From NCBI RefSeq assembly GCF_000350225.1, contig NW_005178845.1, forward strand, positions 103,043-167,042: a stretch of 64,000 nucleotides of DNA, given 5' to 3'. Positions 1 to 11,182 of the stretch are shown here, piece by piece (position 1 is the first letter of the stretch; each line of letters begins with the position of its first letter). This DNA comes from Chondrus crispus (Eukaryota; Rhodophyta; Florideophyceae; Gigartinales; Gigartinaceae). Below the pieces are notes generated by a model. That model saw nothing but the letters and a program-made list of their open reading frames with translations. It was not told the origin of the DNA and ran no database searches. A program made the translations under genes and the position numbers.

Positions 1-1677
1 GAGAAGCCGAATCTCGCTTGGGGACTCCGACGCAAGCCGTTCGCCACGCATCGTGTCACATTCGAATCATTGACTCCCAAGGTGGGTCGCAGAGTCTTTC
101 ACCAGGTCTTACGGTCCAAAGCGGACAGGAGCAGCCCAATCCAAATGCAAAGCTTCTTTCCAAAAAAGCGATTCAGAAGTCTCATGAATCCATAAGGCAA
201 CTGATTTCGCAGGCCTTCACATAGCTGAAGCAGCAAATAATTGACGTTGAGAAGTCGCTCGAGAAGAAGATGGAGAAGTGTGACGACGCCACGAACTTTG
301 CTATCCGTGTGATGGCAGGGTTATCAAAGAGCAAGGATTCGCGACAGTTTATAGCTGCTCAACTCGCCCCTTGCCTCAAGTATATTCAGGAAAGTTCTAC
401 AATCATATATTAGGGATGCAGTTCATCAGTACTGTGATGGAAGCAGTGACAGGGTGCAGAACGAATGAGGAGGAGCCGGATATGAAGGACGTTGTGTTGG
501 CAGTAGAGAGTGTGATTCATGGGCTGGTTTTCCGTCGATTGCCTCGCGAGAAGCCCATGGAAGCGCTTCCAAGTCCGAAGCCCACATTTTCGCTTGTCGC
601 TTTCTTTGGGAGTTGTGCTTACCTCTGATCATGACGGCCCAAAACAACCCGACGATTGGAGTTGATCGAGTTGTTATCGGGGATGAGGCGTCCGGTATTC
701 CTCGCCCGAAGTGGCTGCGAAAACGTTTTGTGAGGAAGAGCTTCATAAATGATGTCCTATCGAAGGATGACGTGTCAACGTCCAACGGTAGGGGCGCGCC
801 AGTGAGTCGACCGCTAGAGGGAGCAACGGGAGCGATGTCGGAGGAGGCAGTGGAAAGACAGACACTTGGAGAAGATATTTTGAAGATGGTGAACTAGCGA
901 AACGTGCAGCATATAAACAAGTCAAGGGATTTTGTGAGGAACGTGTTCTTCATCCAGATGGGGTTCCACTGGCACGGAGAGGTATCCCCTGCATTCCTCT
1001 CCAGCCTTGTGAGAAGTCCGTTGCCTTTCAAATTCGGTGAAGTGCCCTTTGCCGAGGTTTGGAAATCCGGAGTGGAAGAAGCGACATGTTCCAAGAACTT
1101 GAAGAAGTGGCGGGAGCTTCTCGATGCACACCTAGAAGACTTGTCGATAAAGGTGGAGTATAAGTTTGAAGTATTTCGGGAAAAGCCATTCGTTAGGAGC
1201 GGGGAGAACAAGACTCTACGTCGAAATATGAACTTTCTGCTGATGACACTTTTGTACTGCCAACGATTCGTTCACAGTTTGAAGCCTGCTGACTTCTTGG
1301 CCTTACATTCATGCTCAATGATGGTGGTATATGTAATAGCCTGCTTGTTCAGAGAAATGGTTACTTTATATCGCAACAACGCAAGAATGTTACCTGATGA
1401 ACATCAGCCGGACTTCGCTGACAGGAGCATTGAAACTCTCGCTCTAGATCTAGTCCTTGCTTCCGCGAAGAGTCGTCAGAACCTTCTGTACTCCAAAGTG
1501 CTTCGTTTGACCACAGAAGATTACAACAGAATGAACTTGAATGAGATGGCAGATGAAGAAGAAGAAGATGCGTATGGGAGCGATCTATTTATCAGAGCCG
1601 AAGAAGATGCAGAAAGAGTGGAAACGGATGAAGAGATAGTTGCCCTGCAGAAGGTATCGTTTGAGTGAGTAAAGACA
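1..1677 (+). pseudogene. Unrecognised decayed gene (island gene A)
   Basis: I do not recognise this protein. Coding-like sequence runs along the + strand in at least three frame segments: roughly 18-224, 230-400, and 613-1668, the last being open for more than 1 kb apart from a break near 895. The C-terminal 254 residues (from 904) are the longest intact piece: a helical, moderately basic region containing a hydrophobic stretch around residues 75-120, and an acidic tail rich in Asp/Glu that ends at 1668. No initiating ATG is obvious for the long piece, so the true start is upstream and perhaps outside the window. The gene faces the - strand gene at 1849-3428 tail to tail. The consistent codon-like content with interruptions suggests a decayed gene of a multi-gene accessory island, not a working locus. 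It could be a mobile-element protein, but nothing in it identifies a family. Confidence 0.4.
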
Positions 1678-1848
1678 GATGAATTGTTGTAGTGTAAGAA
1701 TGTCTCTGTGAGGGTAAGGATTAGGGAACTACACTTTCATGAAATATGACACAAAATTGAAGGTCTTTTGAGGTACATGGAGTTGTAATCAATGACTCTG
1801 GAGTACATGATATTCAATGGGATTTGAAGAGCATGTTTCAATGCTTGA

Positions 1849-3428
1849 TCACGAATCAACTTCGAAGTTGATGTTGGAACAGAGACTAGCAACTTCCTTG
1901 CAATGTATCTCATCCCTGACTAGGACGTAAGGAATTGTCACCTTCAGTGTCGCAAGCACTTCGACCCGCTCGGGGGCTGGAGTCAGTATCCTTTCTAGAT
2001 CAAGGTTTGATTCCCGCTTCCATGTGATACAAAACGAGAACCATTCCTGCATTTTTTCAAATTCGTCGGTCGTGAGTACGGCTTCTGTCATGCTTACGAG
2101 CTCGTACGGTTTTGCATTCATCAGGACTAGAGACTCCTTAAATATATTCTCCAAGCCACTCCTTCTTAAAACAAGAAAGTTTCTATCTTCTTCTGCCTGC
2201 GGCAATCCCTTACCCACTTTGGGATACATAGGATACAAAGGATCCTTCTCACTTTTCACTAAACATCGTAGAATGGGAAGTCCGGTGAGTGATTCCGTGC
2301 CACGTTCCAGTTTTTGTTTGAGGACGACTTTTCTAAGCAAAGCCGAAGATACTGGGGCAAAGGTACGTGCCAGGGACTCGAACGATGAGAACAAAGATCC
2401 GAACTTCTGCTCGCGGATTAGCTTTAACCATCTCATAAGAAGGATTGATCATTGCACTATCCCCTGCAGTCCTGCCCACGTAGTCAAGTACATGACCAAA
2501 CTGAGACAGGGTGCGATCAGATCTTCGTTTGAAATGCTCTTGCGAGAAGAACTGAAATCCTTGGCGTAGTTCTACGGCAGCAAATCGAGAGGGAACTAAG
2601 GGACGCTTCTCTAGGGACAGCGCAAGTCGTCACCATAAGAAATACAGTGGGAACAGATTCCCCCTCCCATCTTGTAAACTGGATGTCAGCCGTTCAGATT
2701 GTAGACGAAAAGCGCTGCAGCGTGCTCCTTAATGATGCTTCGACCCTGTTTAACAGCTCGCTCTAAATCTTCATACTGACGTCTTTCTTGAACAGCATCC
2801 CGTATTCCATCAAAACTATCCTCGGGTACCTCTGGCTTCTTCCGTTTCCCATACTCTTACGGTGAACATTTGGTTTGTAATCTTCGTCTTTCGTTTGCTC
2901 TTCGGCCTCAGAAAGTTCTTCATTTCGCCGTGGAGGAGAGTCTGATTCTGATATAGCGGCGTCAGGATAAAAGCGCCAAGAATAAAGAGCATTTTGCTTG
3001 TCCCTGGCTTGTTGTTATTTGTCGAACACAACATTCTGTACTGAAGAACGAAAGCCATGCAAGGGGGAGAACCGTGTAGAGGCTGATAAGTTCCGACCCT
3101 TGCTATCATGTGTAAAAGTAAGCTTCTCAACTGTGGCGGGCCACCATACAGATTCACTTTCACAACCTTTGCGATCGAGAGAGTAGTAGACCTCGATATT
3201 TGCTCCGTAATGGAGACCTTCAAGTACGGACTCTTTCATGGCTGAGGTAAGGGGTACTGCAGCTGGAAAGGATGTGGTCTCGGGAACATAAACAAGAAAG
3301 AAGCTGGAAGAAGGTGAGGGCACGTGACAGAACGAATATGTGCTGATGAAGTAGGATGAGTAGTTGTGAAGCGCATTCCGCTTACCAGTTTTACGTGTCT
3401 TGAGGAAGAAGTTTTTCGTAACAGTCAC
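1849..3428 (-). pseudogene. Decayed gene with Tudor-like WWPATVE segment (island gene B)
   Basis: The 5' part (about 3428-3015) contains a short segment with the pattern GANIEVYYS followed by VWWPATVE. This resembles the first strands of Tudor/SAWADEE-type chromatin-reader folds, where paired Trp residues start a beta strand. An acidic and basic linker follows at about 3000-2820 in a second frame. The 3' part (2436-1849) is a separate 195-residue open frame with a mixed charged sequence ending in NINFEVDS. The three parts probably derive from one gene, broken two or three times. Neighbours on both sides are likewise broken and unrecognised. The Tudor-like call rests on one short motif and is tentative. 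The rest shows no catalytic signature I can name. Confidence 0.35.
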
Positions 3429-3571
3429 TTATAACTGCAGTCACTCAAGGTTACAAGAACCTCTGCATGATTGAAAAATTCAGAGCAATACGAGCAAGTC
3501 AGTTTAATATTATTGCATTCTAGCGCCGTAGTATGCATAAACATTACATCTACGCATTGGTGTTATTCTTT

Positions 3572-6500
3572 TCATTCACTATTCGAATACTCGTCCGCCC
3601 TGCCATCCACATTGGCCTTCCCTGGAGGAGTTTTCAAAGGAGATCCATTATCACGAGAACCCTCGGCATGCATTTCATCGGAACTGTCTTCTTCATCGGA
3701 ACTTTCTTCGTCTGATTTTTCACTGGGAATGTCCGACGAAGGCCCGTCGTCACGTCCTGACTTGTGTTCCTCAGCGCTCTTTGCAGGGGGGACTTCATCC
3801 TCCTCCTCGTCTGAGCTGTCGTACGGGAATGAACTGGTCTCGAAGACGGGAGTCAAGTCGTTAATGAAATGAACCCCGTCGATCAACCTAATATGACTTG
3901 GGACAAAATATATGTGATTGCGGATACATCCATTCTTATCCATGCCATCAGAATCATCATGAGACGCCCCAGTATGACAGAGATCTCCTCGACCGAAAAG
4001 ACGGAGTAAGGCAGAATCCATATCTTCTTTGCCTTAACGGCATTGGGAAGCACTATGATTGCACCTGAAGGGTAACGGAGGTACCTGTCGGAGTAAGGAA
4101 CAACCCAAAGATGAGCTTCATACTGCCCCCTACAGACGGCAAAGTACCCCGGTACCTTCTCCGGGTCCCTTCGCTTGTTCAATTCGAAGGCAGTGTGGAG
4201 AGACTGACTTGGAAATCCTTCACTGGTGTATAGGAACCTTCCCCCAGTTTCCGGCATAGCCATTTCAGGCTTTCCATCCTTACCATGGCCCACCCCCATC
4301 GCCGCCATCATCTGGCCTAGACGGACATCGTGCAGGGCCCGCTTGACTGCTACCCACGTACTTTCTGTCTCCATCTTCGTGTTGACAGCCTGGAGGGTGG
4401 TTATGAAGTGTCCAATTCCCTTCTCACGATCATCCTCATCCCTTTTCACAGCATTAACGATCGGATTCCTAACAGAGCAGTTCGCCTCATCCTTTAATGC
4501 CTCTTCTCCATAGAAGGATTATAATAGGAAGTTAGAAATCTCCTCGAGCACATTACCCTTCACACCACAACTAGAGAGCTCGCTCAGTTCCTTGGGGACA
4601 TCTTTATCAGACATGAATCCCTCCATGATGCAGAAACCTTGCTGCTCGACGGAATTTGATTGCCGAGAGAAGTACTCATTTGCAAGCCCATCACTCTCCG
4701 TGGCAGCAACCCAATGAGAATCATCCTGGGACCAACGTATCGCGGTGGTTGGACTCTTCTTGCAAGCCGGTAAAGTACTCCCCAAAACAGGGGTTTCAGT
4801 CTTCCAGAGGTGCTTGTGCTGAAGACGAGAGGCATGCAAGTACACCGCATGATGAATTGCCATCATTTGCCTGCAGTTGACGAATGCATGCGCTCGATGG
4901 TTCTCCGGAACGAACAGCGACCGCAACTACGGAGACTGATGCTCTATTTTCTGGTGCCCCTCTCCCCATCCTCCCCATATGAGCCTAAGTGCGGAAAAGT
5001 GCGCCCAACTTGGCTGATTCTCTCCCTTCCAAGGCTCGGGGTCATTGAAGGCGGGAGGTGGGAGGGCAGGGAGGTCATCGGCGAAGCTTTCATTTTCTTT
5101 CGAATGATCATTCGGCTCGGTAACCAGTTCCCGAACCTTGGATGGCTTCTTCAAATGAGAAACCTTACCGATCCCCTTCCCTTTAACAGTCCTCCTACCT
5201 ACGGATGGGAGAGCAGCACGAACAGGCCCCTTCGCAGGCTGCTTACCAGCATTAGCCCTGGCAGTTCGGCAGGGCGGTGAAGGGGCGGTAAATTCGGGCT
5301 TCTGTGCCTTTGGCTGATCACTTTCAACATGCTTGTGTATGTAGCGCCTGAGATTTGCAATCCTGATGTCCAGAGACTTATTCATTGTCTGCTTAGCCTT
5401 CACAACAAACTTGGACATTTCGTTACAGATTATTTTGCATACTTGGACACGTGATGTGGTGATTTGTACCTCCAAATCGAGCAACTGCTCAGCAAGAAGC
5501 TTCTTTGAAGTACCCAATACTCGTATGTCGATGTAAAACACTGTTCAAAAGCACCTCTCCGTACTGCAATATTTAGGTAGAGGTCCAAGCACTGTAGCGC
5601 AGGAAACATGCAAAGCCTGTCGAAACCAAGGCATGTTGAGTTGTCCACGTGGGTCAACTCAATCTTCCCAGAGCCTTGTTTGGGAGCACTAAAGGGGATA
5701 TCGTTTCGAAGAAGGCCCGTAGCAATGGCTGCCTATCGTCCGCGCTGGTTTGCTGATATAGTAGGTAGAATCTGCATGGAGTCCATAACCATAACACCAG
5801 ACTGTTGATTCAGGATGCACAACTGCACACCAGTCTGTTCCGTCATAAGGCGGATGCATGACGTGGCGCTATGGATGTTGTGGACAAAGTCTGTTTTTCG
5901 AACGGTGCTGCTGAGTACGTTGAGATTAGCACAGACGCCGATAATGTCAGAGTCGGACATAGGAAGCCCATCGGGACGTAGATATACGTGCGGTGGTACC
6001 CACGTTAGCTTTTCGCGCTCTTCCTGTGTCTTTTCTAACGCTTGGGCCTGCACGAAACCTTCCTTTCTGTGCCCACCGTCGACTCCCTTCGATGGGAGAT
6101 GGACACGTCTACCACTGTCCAAGAAGCTCTCGGGATTCTCCAGGAACCTCTTGTCTGTTGCAGTAATTGTAATAGTTCCCGTGCTGGATAGATAACAATT
6201 ACCCAACAAACTGTCCCTCATACCACTGACGTGTTCTACTTCCGTTTCCCTTTGCCGCATGACCATAGCCGGGGAACGCAACGCTGTAGAGGTTCACCAT
6301 CACATTTATGGGCATATAATCAGACATTCGCAGAGCTTCAAAATCAATCTGGGCCGTGATTGTGGGGTCTCCTCGACTATTGCCCTCATCAACTGGTGGA
6401 TGAGGGGTCACAGTATCCTCTTCGGGTGTCTTAGCCACCTCGATAGCTGGGGAAGAATGCATTCCCTCACCATCTCGCCCAGGGGTATCCAGGAGTCTTC

Positions 6501-7083
6501 TCTTTACCGGAGGGCCTTCTTCTCGATTCCCAAACCTCAGGAGCCTCTTACGAAATGGAGTACCGTTGTTCTCAGGGGTTAGAGGAGCTGAGGCACTCTG
6601 CACAAGAGACTGCTTAGGCGGAGGCTGGGGTGCATCAGGGAGATCGTCATTCATCATGTCCATTTCGCCATCTCCCTCAACTTCCATCATATCCAGAGAC
6701 CAGGCATAGCGTTGAAAGACCTGAATGTCAGCCAGTGTCTTTGGATGTGGCATTTCCTCGTTTGAGGAAGTTTAATACCCATATGCGACTGTCTCACGAC
6801 CCGTGTCCCAACTTGTCTTCCAGATAGGCGCAATTTCGGTCCGATTCGGGAGTTCCCTCATGTCGTGGCCATGCACGCTATAAAGTATTCTTCCACCCTC
6901 TTCTCTGAACAAGGTTGCAGTTCCCACCTTCACGCGTGCATCGTTAGCACTAACACGAGCAAACAGAACCACATTGGCCCCCAACAAAACCACGGTCCTT
7001 TGCAAACTGGGGACCGGAAGATGCTCGGCCAGCAGCGGTACTTTGAGACGCAGTTGAAGCCTTTTATCTCGTAACACGGGCAC
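3572..7083 (-). pseudogene. Long decayed gene with acidic C-terminal tail (island gene C)
   Basis: Five sizeable - strand open frames lie head to tail with tiny gaps or overlaps (7083-6772, 6753-6199, 6281-5733, 5541-4927, 4926-4519, 4449-3883, 4021-3572). They look like one gene of about 1,100 codons broken about five times. Visible features are a Pro-rich segment with PPPKQ (about 6640), a basic Lys/Pro linker around 5150-5290, a compact segment with PGYFAVCRGQYEAHLWVVPYS (about 4140, globular and aromatic-rich), and a strongly acidic Ser/Asp/Glu C-terminus (3572-3850) with SDEEEDE and SSDEEDSSDE blocks. Such acidic tails are common in histone- or DNA-handling proteins, but that is inference. 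I recognise no family. With genes A and B it forms the left part of an accessory island upstream of a methyltransferase and a SET-like gene. Confidence 0.4.
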
Positions 7084-8317
7084 GTCTGCTCCCCTGAGGA
7101 GTCTTACGACTCTGAGAATTTTTACGCCTCATCCGGGCCATTCTTGATTCTTTAAACTTGACAAACTTCAAACCTGTCTAATTCTGTTTGGTTATCCCCA
7201 ACCAGCTCCCGACAGGAACCTTACTTCGGCGTCCTTCCCCGCTCTCCGCAAGAAGAGGTCACGCAGATTTTGCTTGCTTAATGCAAAGCGCTGTTGCTAG
7301 CCGCCGGAGAAATAGCAACCTGAACGATGATAGAGAGATAGGCGCGACGCGTCAAATAGAAAGGCAAAACAGGCGGTACAGGAAAGAGAGATTACCACAG
7401 CGATGAAGAGAGGGTAGAAGCGCTGCTGTGCTATGCAGCGAAGAGGAGAGAGATGGAAGTGGGTCAGTTGTGACAAAGAAAGCGTCAGGTTGGGCAAAAG
7501 ACCGATGAGGAAGAACGGATGATGTGCTAAATGGCCGCAACTGTGAGTTGGATTTGTAGGTACACGAGTGGTTGTACACTGGTCAGTGATTGCGCCCTGG
7601 TCAAGCATTGGTGGAACCCTGCCATGATTTCAAAATCATACAATTTTTTGAGGTTCAAGCACCCGTTAATTTTTTGGCCTAGAGCCCAGGTGCAGATTTG
7701 CGCATGTAAGTTACATGTGGAAAAATCAGCGAAAGTTTATTGGAATCAGGGTTGGTTATTTACATGTAGAAATTTGAACAATGCTCTACGCACCGTCAGG
7801 ACCCCTGCAACCACCGCTTGGACTGCGCCACCAATGCGGACTAACCTCAATGACTGCGACCGCTCCACTCTCTTCTTCTACAATATTTTCGTACTAGTGC
7901 ACATTATGTCGTCCAGGAGGGGCCTGTTGCATTTTCGTCCGTCTGTACCGCCCCTTTATTAACCAAGAAGATTGATTTCCTTGCTTTGAAAGGTCTTCAG
8001 GCTTTTGTATCGTAAGTCGCACATGCGGTTTGTCCTCTCCAGTGGCAACCGAAACGCAGGGTACAAGAATTGTTTTCTTGGCTTCAACGTGGCAAACTGG
8101 TGAAATTTCTTAAAGGGGATGGACGCCGAAGTAAGGTTCCTATCTCAAGTTAGTTGGAGTTATCAGAACAGATCTAAGTCACAGTTCCTAACGCACTACA
8201 TTGTGGGCTCGCCGTCGAGTTTGAGAAATGGTGAAGGCCGAAGATCTCGTTATGAGGTAATTCCCTCCTATTCGTGCCGCGTACTTTCGGAGTAAGCGAG
8301 TCCTTGAAGAAAGAAGC
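7084..8317. other. Non-coding stretch between divergent island genes
   Basis: This is about 1.2 kb between the start of the - strand gene C and the + strand fragments at 8318. Only short, unconvincing open frames occur. It may hold the original divergent promoters of the island. I see no repeat, RNA gene or clear motif. Confidence 0.3.
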
Positions 8318-9125
8318 GTGGCTTATTCGGAAGTCTTGAAATTGAAGAAGACGAGAGAGGCACTCCGAACGCAGGCCGTAATGGATTTGTTGGCTGGATG
8401 TGGAGTTGAGGAAAGTAATGCCAGCGGTATCGAGAAGCTGAGAACAAACTATATGGATCAGGCTTATCGCGTATGCTGCTCGCTGAGGCTTGAGTTCACC
8501 TGCAACAGTCGTGCGTGGGACTATTACATGCTCGTCCCTGAAAAGTATCGCAAGTACTCGTTGCTGGGCTCCTCTCTTTATTGCTCATAAGAGAGCGCCA
8601 AAAGCAGGTAAGGAAGGGTTTCGTTCAGCTATTGCAACTCAGTTTGAGAGAATCTTCTTTCTCATATCTACGGTGCTTGCATTGGAGGCAATATATGGTC
8701 GTAAGAAGACAGGAAAGGGAGCGAATGCCAGTACCAGATCTCCACCCTAGAAGAAGCACAAGAAAGCAGCAGTTGAAGGCTTAGGCAGAGCCGTTTTGCG
8801 CTCTTTCACAGTTACTAGGGAAGTAGGCCAGCGCATCGGGTTCGCCGTTCAAAGCGTTGTTCGAGCCCGAGACTTATTCGCGCATTCTATTCACTTTCCA
8901 TGAACTGAGGTTATGGTGGCACCATTTATATTGTTAAACGGCCAAAAATGTACGTTTCATGTCATCAAGAGAAGGGGAGAAAGTTTTGCGCCCTCTGTAC
9001 AGAGTCGTTGTCTGAAGCCTTCAATACAAGCGTCGTTGAGTTCTGATCAAGTCGACGCGGAAGCCTTCACTAGGGAAGAACGTCTGGACGCAAACTTACG
9101 GGAAGTAGCTAATCTGTTTCTATGA
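8318..9125 (+). pseudogene. Short coding fragments upstream of methyltransferase
   Basis: Three + strand open frames (8318-8590, 8581-8784, 8913-9125) have coding-like sequence but none starts cleanly or matches a family I know. The first contains Lys/Arg-rich helices and a Cys pair; the last has FILLNGQKCTFHVIKRRGE. They may be remnants of an N-terminal extension of the methyltransferase that follows, because the methyltransferase frame is itself open well upstream of its first ATG (back to about 9360). Alternatively they are an independent broken gene. The evidence is weak. Confidence 0.25.
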
Positions 9126-9527
9126 GACGTCAAATAAGTGGTGCTCTCTGACTCTCTGTACAGCGGGAAGGCGGGTGAACAGATGGATGTGCTTCGAAAG
9201 TTTCAATCCGATCCAGTCAACGGATCTCTTCCGCCGAGGTTCAGAGAAGTCTAAGAAGCTTACGGGTCATCGATTAGAAGGTCCCTGCCCCTTCTACCCG
9301 GCGCTGCAACGCCTCCTACGCTACCCAGTATCGAACAAAGGATCATAAAGAACAGATGACATGGGCTACTCTCCAGCGATGACTCCACTCAAGGTCCCAC
9401 AGAAGTTCACCCCGTTGCTCAAGAACCTTCACATTTAAAACGTAGAGCAGTTTTCCTGGAAGTCAAGGAATGCAATGAAGCGGAGAACTGCGAATGTTTC
9501 CCGGCTTGCGAAAGACGTCAAAGTGAA

Positions 9528-10370
9528 ATGATGAAATATGCACGAGTCTATGAATGTTCCTTCGAGAATCTCCAAGATATGGACGATTTTCTCTCGCCAT
9601 ATGGAGTATATGAGGGAGAAGTGCAGCTGCTGTTAACAGATCCTCCCTTCAATCACCGTCGAGAAAACGAACAGCCGAACTCAGAGCATGACTTCCTGAG
9701 CAAGAATCAGATGGAGCAAGTTGCACAGTGCCGCAGCACGTGGCTCCGTGATGGCGGTCACGCTTTCATTTTTTGTTCTCTTGTACAGTTTCAGAACTGG
9801 TTAAATGTGCAGCAGAGCGTAAAAGAAGATAATGAGGTAGTTTTCAACGTTGATCGATCTCCTGTGGTCATGGTTAAGGAGCCTGGTCATTACTTTGGTA
9901 ATGCTGGGAAGAAGACTACTGCTCTGCACTCTCTCTCTATGTGGGCTATTCATGCTACAAAGCGCGGCTTGAGCAATCCAGATTCCTTTGAATTGGTTGA
10001 GTACTCAGGTCATGGGCATATTTATTCTCGATATCCAGGCTGGACAAACGTCATTGATGGTGTCGCAAGGCTTCTCCCAGGTGAGCAGCTTCGTGAAAAA
10101 TCTGCAAGTGATCCTACTCGATCACGAGTAGATCGTCCCGAGCAGAAAAAGCGTTCATTGCTGAAGGAGATCATTTGTAGGTTTTCCCTTCCAGGCACTC
10201 CAGTTTTGGATATGTTCGGCGGGACCTATTCTTGTGGCTCGGCCTGTATCACTCTTCGGGAGCATCGGAAGTTTTGGGTTGTGAGCTTAAGGGAGATTTA
10301 CACAGGACGGCCAAGAAAGCTCTCGTTGAATCATTTTCCGCTGCTCTACTGGACTAGGACTGCGATGTGA
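9528..10370 (+). pseudogene. Beta-class DNA (adenine-N6 / cytosine-N4) methyltransferase, broken
   Basis: The protein has a catalytic motif IV of DPPF type (LLLTDPPFN, about residues 36-44). Near the C-terminus it has RPEQKKRSLLKEII (motif X-like, about 205-218), then PGTPVLDMFGGTYSCG (the AdoMet-binding motif I, about 223-238). Motif IV before motif I is the order of beta-class methyltransferases such as CcrM-type enzymes, which methylate the exocyclic amine of adenine or cytosine. A target-recognition region would lie between. The frame is open upstream of the ATG, to about 9360, so the original protein was probably longer. After motif I the expected continuation (a GCEL-type strand) appears in a different frame, so the gene looks interrupted about once near its 3' end. 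It is directly followed by a SET-like gene on the same strand. I am confident of the family and unsure of the origin. Confidence 0.65.
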
Positions 10371-10612
10371 CTTCAACATCTGAGCAAGTTCTGAGCGATG
10401 CAAAACTTTTGTCTTCCATTCTCGTTACATTCAAAGAGATCCTGCTTGGGATGCTCAAGTTGGTTTCCCAGGATTTCACACATTGCCAGTCTACATCACA
10501 CGATTCATATCGGCCCTTTGGGGCGTCCCAAACTTCGAGCTGAGATATGGGAAAGTACCGGTCTCTTCTTGGCCCGAATCTATGAAGGGATCGCTCTGTA
10601 GTACTCCCAGCG

Positions 10613-11149
10613 ATGTTTTTAGCTCTAGACTGCTCCCATTTGGGTGTGTTTGTTCAGAAGTCCACGATCCAGCACCATGCTGTAGCAAATGGCCTATTCA
10701 ATTCGAGAAGGTTTGTTAAGAATGAAATGGTCGGATACTACTACGGAACTCTCGTATACGACGAAATAAGCTCTTGTTCACAGTGCACTAAGACCTACGG
10801 TGAAGAGGGCATCCTCGCCGCAACTGTCAAGGACTTCACGACATACGGTCTGCAAATCCCGCTAAATAATGATGGTCTTACCGTGGAAAGCGTAACGGTT
10901 CAAGAGGTATACCTCGTTGCTAAGGAGTTTTGCGCTTGCTCAAAGATCAACGACCCAAAGTATGAATTTGAAGACAAGGAAAAGGAGATGGCCGAAGCAG
11001 GATTAATCGTACCAAGGGAACCGAACGTAGCCTTTGTTACAACTCGGGTGACTTCAGTCAATGACCTCAGCTCTCATATGGTGATCGAAGTGGTGGCAAC
11101 TAGAGATATTGCTCCTGGAGAAGAGATTTTTTGTTTCTTACAACAATAG
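10613..11149 (+). pseudogene. SET-domain-like protein (putative lysine methyltransferase), partial
   Basis: This 178-residue frame starts at an ATG. Its N-terminal half has VANGLFNSRRFVKNEMVGYYYGTLVYDE (residues about 25-52), which follows the SET N-terminal pattern GLFA..I..GE.I..Y.G.L. The C-terminus has EVVATRDIAPGEEIFCF (about 160-176), which matches the SET C-terminal A.RDI..GEEIF..Y segment. The classic NHSC.PN signature is not visible between them, and the segment reading PNVAFVTT may be its derived remnant. The domain is short and the gene probably lacks flanking parts, so enzymatic function is doubtful. SET proteins methylate lysines on histones and other proteins. Pairing with a DNA methyltransferase on the same strand suggests chromatin or DNA modification as a shared role, which is inference. 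It could also be a fragment of a larger protein. Confidence 0.5.
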
Positions 11150-11182
11150 TTAGACGCAGAGTTTCTGTGCTTAAACCTTAAC

